Of a stretch of 64,000 nucleotides of DNA, positions 59,992 to 64,000 are shown one piece after another. The first letter of the stretch is position 1, and the number at the start of each line of letters is the position of its first letter. Source of the stretch: Mucilaginibacter kameinonensis (GTDB lineage Bacteria; Bacteroidota; Bacteroidia; Sphingobacteriales; Sphingobacteriaceae); NCBI RefSeq assembly GCF_003675385.1, contig NZ_RCWZ01000001.1:1426001-1490000 (forward strand), read 5' to 3'. The notes under the pieces are model-generated. The model saw only the letters and a list, made by a program, of their open reading frames with translations. It did not search any database and was not told the origin of the DNA. Both the position numbers and the translations under genes were made by a program.

Positions 59992-62277
59992 TTACTCGAA
60001 CCCATTCTTTATAGTAATAACAGCACCCGGCTTAAAACTGAGATTTAAAAAGCCAGGTTCCAATTGATCTGCTTCCACATTTTCCCGGGCGTTAGTAAAC
60101 CAGGTTTTAAACGGCAGTTTTAATTTTGTTTTACCTCCTTTTTCTGAAGCGATGGTTATTTCTGAAATCTGCCCTTCAGTTTTCTTTACACTTACCAGGA
60201 AAGCTCCTTCAGTACGCAGGTTTTCAAATGCCACGTCTTTCCATGCTGCAGGTACAGCAGGCAATACCTCAATAAATCCGGCATAACTTTGAATAAGCAT
60301 TTCCTGTAGCCCGGATGCAAATGCAAAATTACCTTCAAGTGTAAAAGGGCGGTATTGATATCGGGAATATCCTGATTTGGTTTGGTCGCCGTTAAGGTGG
60401 AAACTGTTGACAGAACAAAACGCCTTAGCAAAAATATTAAGGTCCTTCAATGCGCCTTCACCATCCTTAGCCCGTGCTTTCATATTTGCAAGCCAGGAGT
60501 AAGAGTAACCGCACCAATAGGCGGGCCCTATACTATCAAGCAGATGGATAGAGTTATTGATTATGGATTGTGCTTTCGGCCCATCTTCCCACTTGATGAG
60601 GCCTAAGGGGTGGATGCTCATCATGTTAGAAAAGTGACGATGGGATTGATTGTAGGGCATCCCTGGGGCAAACATCAGTTCATTTGCATTGGTTAGGGCA
60701 AAGTCTCCATACTCCGAACCAATTTTTTCCCAGTGCGAAGCTTCAGCTTTAAGGCCTAATTCAACAGCCATTTCAGTTGCTGCCTTGAAAATGAATTTCA
60801 TAAGCGACAGGTCATAATTGGTGTTTTGATGAAACCAGGCTGTAATGTCATTGTCATTAATTTCGGGGCTGGAACTGATGGGTAACTTGCGATGGCCGGT
60901 GCTATCCAACACTGTTATGTTTTCAATAAACTTAGCCACATCGCTAACCCAGGGATAAGCCCTGCGCTGTAAAAAATCTCTGTCCATACTGTACCGCCAT
61001 TGCAGGTAATAATGCTGTGCCAGCCATGAGGATACTGTGGGAGAGAGCGAATACTGGATCCAGCCTCCCATTTCGGTACCATTAAGTGTGGTAACGCCGG
61101 GTACTGCAAGGCCGTCTTTGCCGAAGTACATTTTTGTATACCGTTTGTAGTTGACCTTGTTTTGATCAAGGTGATCAAGGTAGGCCATGCTCTCGTCCAG
61201 ATGGTTGGCGCTGTAGCCCGGCCAGTAGCTCAACTGGGTGTTGAGGTCATGATGGAAATCACCTTTCCATGGCGGTAAGCGCCCGTTATCGGCAGTCCAC
61301 ACGGCCTGCAGCGAGATAGGGGGAGCCCCGGCTCTTGAAGCAGCACCAAATTTATACTGTTCAAGATACCATTGTTTTTCGAGCAGGGTATCCGGAATAT
61401 GAATTGCCGATTTATTCCAGAACTTTTTCCACCAGGTGCTGTGCGAAGCATAATCATTATCATACCCTCTTGTTAAAGCTTTCCCGTTGGTAACAGCAGC
61501 CGTAACATTTTTTTGTTGATTTGGGTATTGCGAGGAAATACTCCATATCCCTTCAATAGTATGAAGGCCTTTTTTGTGCCAGCTTACATTAATTTGGTAA
61601 GTGAAGCCATTCCATCCTTTTTGTATGTAGGTAATGTTATTCCCGTGTTTTGTGATGCTTCCCTGCGGATAGCCAAGCCTTGAAAGGTCATCGCCTCCAA
61701 CCGGGTCGCCGGATACTTTTACTTCTCCCTGATACCTTGGCGTAATTATTTGCGGTACAAGATCGGTATCGATATTTTCAAACCGGAACCAGCCGACCGG
61801 CGCGGTAGCATGAATATATGTTTTAAGAACAGCGTGATTAGCCCATTCCACACGGCAAAGGGCATCTGCCAAATGTAAATTAACAGATACCACCTTGCCC
61901 CAGCTACCTGTGTTAAACTCCAAAGCACCCGCCGGGATTTTTGAGGGAGCTGGTTCATTATCATAGGGTTCATCAAAATACTTTTGCACCGGGGCATAGT
62001 CTTTTTTATTCACGTGGTCAATAACCCATTGATAGTTAAACTCCGGCCGGTGTAAACCCTTCATCGGGCGCATGTCCCATATGTCGGCCCTGTCGAGCGA
62101 AAAACGTAAATGATCCGATTTTTGCCATATCAGCGCGCCAAGCATACCATTACCCAATGGAATAGCCTCATCCCAGCGGCTGGCAAGTGTATCAAAGTGC
62201 ATATCATGCTTTGTTGATTGGCCAAATGTGCCTGTGGCAAGCAAAATATAATAAACAAGGAATGCGTACTTCTTCAT
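59992..62277 (-). CDS. GH95-like glycosidase (alpha-L-fucosidase/galactosidase group), divergent active site
   Basis: A 761-residue secreted protein (signal peptide ends TFGQ). N-terminal GH95 beta domain (RWDEAIPLGNGMLGALIW, 34-51), then the alpha/alpha barrel with DLNTQLSYWP (344-353) and TLEGNFAFASGLQEMLIQSY (646-665). In typical GH95 these read N-x-N-x-Q-x-N-Y-W-P and D-G-N-F-G; here the first Asn is Asp and the Asp of DGN is Glu648. It may therefore use a different sugar or mechanism. A ribosome site AGAGGAG lies upstream. Divergent from the third susC. Confidence 0.75.
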   Translation of the reverse strand: MKKYAFLVYYILLATGTFGQSTKHDMHFDTLASRWDEAIPLGNGMLGALIWQKSDHLRFSLDRADIWDMRPMKGLHRPEFNYQWVIDHVNKKDYAPVQKYFDEPYDNEPAPSKIPAGALEFNTGSWGKVVSVNLHLADALCRVEWANHAVLKTYIHATAPVGWFRFENIDTDLVPQIITPRYQGEVKVSGDPVGGDDLSRLGYPQGSITKHGNNITYIQKGWNGFTYQINVSWHKKGLHTIEGIWSISSQYPNQQKNVTAAVTNGKALTRGYDNDYASHSTWWKKFWNKSAIHIPDTLLEKQWYLEQYKFGAASRAGAPPISLQAVWTADNGRLPPWKGDFHHDLNTQLSYWPGYSANHLDESMAYLDHLDQNKVNYKRYTKMYFGKDGLAVPGVTTLNGTEMGGWIQYSLSPTVSSWLAQHYYLQWRYSMDRDFLQRRAYPWVSDVAKFIENITVLDSTGHRKLPISSSPEINDNDITAWFHQNTNYDLSLMKFIFKAATEMAVELGLKAEASHWEKIGSEYGDFALTNANELMFAPGMPYNQSHRHFSNMMSIHPLGLIKWEDGPKAQSIINNSIHLLDSIGPAYWCGYSYSWLANMKARAKDGEGALKDLNIFAKAFCSVNSFHLNGDQTKSGYSRYQYRPFTLEGNFAFASGLQEMLIQSYAGFIEVLPAVPAAWKDVAFENLRTEGAFLVSVKKTEGQISEITIASEKGGKTKLKLPFKTWFTNARENVEADQLEPGFLNLSFKPGAVITIKNGFE

Positions 62278-62352
62278 ATCGAGTTCAATACATCAGAAAA
62301 GGTCTCCTCTAAAATAATGTATTAGTAAGCCAAACGTGCACAGGCAGCAACG

Positions 62353-62362
62353 CAAACGTTTG
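62353..62362. promoter_or_regulatory. LacI/PurR-type operator candidate between GH95 and susC
   Basis: CAAACGTTTG within ACGCAAACGTTTGTT closely matches LacI-family operators such as the E. coli PurR box ACGCAAACGTTTGCGT. Located in the divergent region of GH95 and the third susC. No LacI-family gene is in this window. Confidence 0.5.
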
Positions 62363-62411
62363 TTATTGGTTGATAAATGTAACAATTGTAACAAATTAAA
62401 TATATAGTCTA

Positions 62412-62419
62412 TAGATTTG
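62412..62419 (+). promoter_or_regulatory. -7 promoter element of the third susC leader
   Basis: TAGATTTG matches TAnnTTTG. The nearest TTG (62386-62388) is 23 bases upstream, slightly long. Transcription from about 62427 would give a leader of about 400 bases that contains the short Cys-rich ORF. Confidence 0.45.
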
Positions 62420-62475
62420 GTAGTTTATTTTTTAATTTCTATGTTTGTCGCCGTACTAATAAAAAAACAAGAGTG

Positions 62476-62571
62476 ATGAACACTTTTTTTACCACCACCA
62501 AAGTACTTCCTGAACACGCACAATTAATGCACGCTTCTCCAAAAGCATGTATGTGCAGTTGTTGTAAATAA
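62476..62571 (+). CDS. 31-residue leader peptide with cysteine cluster
   Basis: Complete short ORF; the peptide begins MNTFFTTTKVLPEHAQ and ends SPKACMCSCCK, four cysteines in six residues just before the stop. It lies within the predicted leader of susC, 255 bases upstream. Cys runs in upstream ORFs are known in mycobacteria to sense cysteine supply by ribosome stalling. Alternatively it could be a small metal- or sulfur-binding peptide. The ORF is intact and its C-terminal composition is far from random. Confidence 0.5.
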   Translation: MNTFFTTTKVLPEHAQLMHASPKACMCSCCK

Positions 62572-62705
62572 CGCTATCTGTTCGTGAAATTAATTATAGC
62601 AGGTTAACAAACCGGCCCTGCATCGCTATGAAAAAAATGATTTGAATTTGTAAGGTACCTTAACACAGCATATGAACTAAAACTATACCCCCCTATTAAA
62701 AAATA

Positions 62706-62728
62706 ACCGGCAAGGAAGCCTTGCCGGT
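62706..62728 (+). promoter_or_regulatory. Leader stem-loop between the Cys-rich ORF and susC
   Basis: Perfect 10-bp stem ACCGGCAAGG / CCTTGCCGGT with loop AAG. No T-run follows on the + strand. It lies 99 bases before the susC start and could be an attenuation or stability structure tied to the upstream ORF. On the minus strand it is followed by TTATTTTTT, so it could also stop leftward transcripts. Confidence 0.45.
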
Positions 62729-62826
62729 GTAGCAATGACAAACCGGCTACGTAACGCCAATCACTCCGCCTGTTTGCATCTGAGCTAAACTAAACGCATT
62801 GAACATTTATTTTAACCTCGTTAAAT

Positions 62827-64000
62827 ATGGAAATATTTATCCGTAAAAACACAACTGTACTTTCCAAATATATTTTCCTGCTTCTGTTCTTTTTCCCATT
62901 TGCGGCAGTGGCCCAGCAGGAGCCGCCTGCAACCGTTAATTCCATTTTAAAAGGACGTGTATTTGATGCTGCCACCCGGGATGTACTTCCGGGGGCGGTA
63001 GTATCAATTAAAGGCACTACACACGCCGTTTCAACTAATGCCGAAGGCCGTTTTGATTTTGTAACCGGCCAGAAATTCCCTTATACATTAATTGTTCGTT
63101 TTATCGGTTATGATCAGCAGGAAATAGTTGTTAACGGCAGCCCTGTTGAAATTTACCTGAAGCCAATTCCGCAGCAGCTAAATGACGTAGTGGTAGTTGG
63201 GTATGGTACCAAAACCCGTAAAGACCTCATCAGCTCGGTATCAACCATAAAGGCCGATGAAGTAAAGAAAACTCCCGTTGCCAGCTTTGACGCGCAGTTA
63301 CAAGGTAAGGCATCCGGCGTACAGATCAATTCAAATACCGGTGTACCTGGCGATGGAATATTTATCCGCGTGCGTGGTACTACGTCAATCAACGCCAGTA
63401 ATGATCCGCTGTATATAGTTGATGGGGTGTTTTTAAATAACACCAGCTTGCAAACGGTAAACACAGGCGGCAGGGCTACATCGCCAATTGCCGACATTAA
63501 CCCGGATGACATCGAGAATATAGAGGTTTTAAAAGATGCCAGTGCTACAGCTATTTATGGCTCGCGTGGCGCTAATGGTGTTGTTATTGTTACTACCAAA
63601 CGCGGTAATTATAACAGCAGGCCTAAAATTAACTTCAATGTTTCGCAGGGTTTAGCCTGGCAGCCAAAAGGCAGGCTTTGGAAGTTGACAACCGGCCCTC
63701 AGCACGCCGAGATTGTAAATGAGTTTTACCGTAACTCTGAGGCTGATGCCATTGCGGCGGGTAACGCGGCGGGTATTAAAACTTATCAATATCAACCCTT
63801 CCGTGCAACTGACGATAACCCTACCGCTTCACCGGCACCAAGGGGCTTACCATCTCAGCAAAATACCTACGACCGTTTGAGCGAATTATTCCGCACAGGT
63901 AACCTGGCTAATTATGACCTGTCTTTAGAAGGTGGTTCAAAGGATACCAAATATTATATAGGGGCGGGTTATACTAAACAGCAGGCTGATATTAAGCCAA
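62827..64000 (+). CDS. susC: SusC-type TonB-dependent transporter, N-terminal part (cut by window edge)
   Basis: Open from ATG 62827 through the right edge (391 codons visible). Signal peptide (FAAVAQ), carboxypeptidase-regulatory-like domain (about 38-125, LKGRVFDAATRDVLPGAVV), VVVVGYGTKTRKD (about 121-133), plug domain (PLYIVDGVFLNN, VLKDASATAIYGSRGANGVVIVTTKRG). Third SusC of the window; a susD gene is expected beyond the edge. Its substrate could be the one processed by the divergent GH95-like enzyme. Confidence 0.93.
   Translation, partial: MEIFIRKNTTVLSKYIFLLLFFFPFAAVAQQEPPATVNSILKGRVFDAATRDVLPGAVVSIKGTTHAVSTNAEGRFDFVTGQKFPYTLIVRFIGYDQQEIVVNGSPVEIYLKPIPQQLNDVVVVGYGTKTRKDLISSVSTIKADEVKKTPVASFDAQLQGKASGVQINSNTGVPGDGIFIRVRGTTSINASNDPLYIVDGVFLNNTSLQTVNTGGRATSPIADINPDDIENIEVLKDASATAIYGSRGANGVVIVTTKRGNYNSRPKINFNVSQGLAWQPKGRLWKLTTGPQHAEIVNEFYRNSEADAIAAGNAAGIKTYQYQPFRATDDNPTASPAPRGLPSQQNTYDRLSELFRTGNLANYDLSLEGGSKDTKYYIGAGYTKQQADIKP

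Overview
The window looks like a chromosome segment of a glycan-degrading Bacteroidota bacterium, most likely family Sphingobacteriaceae (Mucilaginibacter/Pedobacter-like). The reasons are three SusC genes (two with SusD), a hybrid two-component sensor, DUF3823 and DUF5690 proteins, many secreted glycosidases and lipoproteins, and promoters of the Bacteroidota TTG / TAnnTTTG type. There are no rRNA genes, canonical tRNAs, transposases, integrases or CRISPR arrays. Family names below come from motifs read by eye, not from searches.

Layout. (1) 1-17.8 kb: a polysaccharide utilisation locus (PUL 1). A divergent sensor (cut by the left edge) is followed by susC, susD, a DUF3823 lipoprotein, GH2, a GH127-type beta-L-arabinofuranosidase, a GH43-like enzyme, a sialidase-fold enzyme, a GH5-like enzyme, GH43 and a CehA/McbA-like metallohydrolase. 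The enzyme set suggests an arabinose-containing plant glycan. (2) 17.8-28.5 kb: mixed genes (2OG dioxygenase, SDR, papain-like protein, LD-carboxypeptidase, formylglycine-generating enzyme, a HutC-type regulator with two secreted carbohydrate-active proteins, a reductase). Between them at about 23.8 kb is a probable small RNA with a tRNA-like fold. (3) 28.6-35.3 kb: three tightly coupled minus-strand genes with visibly AT-richer sequence. They encode a DUF4062 protein, a MoxR AAA+ ATPase and a 1418-residue membrane protein with vWA, PKD-like and receiver-like parts. This looks like an NTP-dependent biological-conflict (defence) cassette and is the most unusual system here. (4) 35.9-52.1 kb: a sialic-acid PUL. 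A FadR-type repressor and its palindromic operator face susC, susD, nanA, a NanM-type mutarotase, an MFS transporter, an SGNH/sialate O-acetylesterase fusion, an AGE epimerase, a GH33 sialidase and an SGNH-GH20 fusion. (5) 52.2-55.3 kb: a three-gene cassette (DUF5690 transporter, zinc dehydrogenase, phosphonatase-like HAD) with the signature of phosphonate catabolism. (6) 55.3-59.9 kb: Hsp70-like chaperone, small proteins, S1/P1 nuclease and a soluble histidine kinase. (7) 59.9-64 kb: a GH95-like enzyme with a 26-residue membrane protein behind it, divergent from a third susC (cut by the right edge) whose leader carries a cysteine-rich short ORF.

How it fits together: in the sialic-acid PUL, deacetylation and sialidase/hexosaminidase action outside the cytoplasm release Neu5Ac. 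SusCD and the MFS protein import it, the mutarotase supplies the correct anomer, NanA cleaves it to ManNAc plus pyruvate, and the AGE epimerase converts ManNAc to GlcNAc. The PUL 1 enzymes are all exported and should act on oligosaccharides brought in by SusCD.
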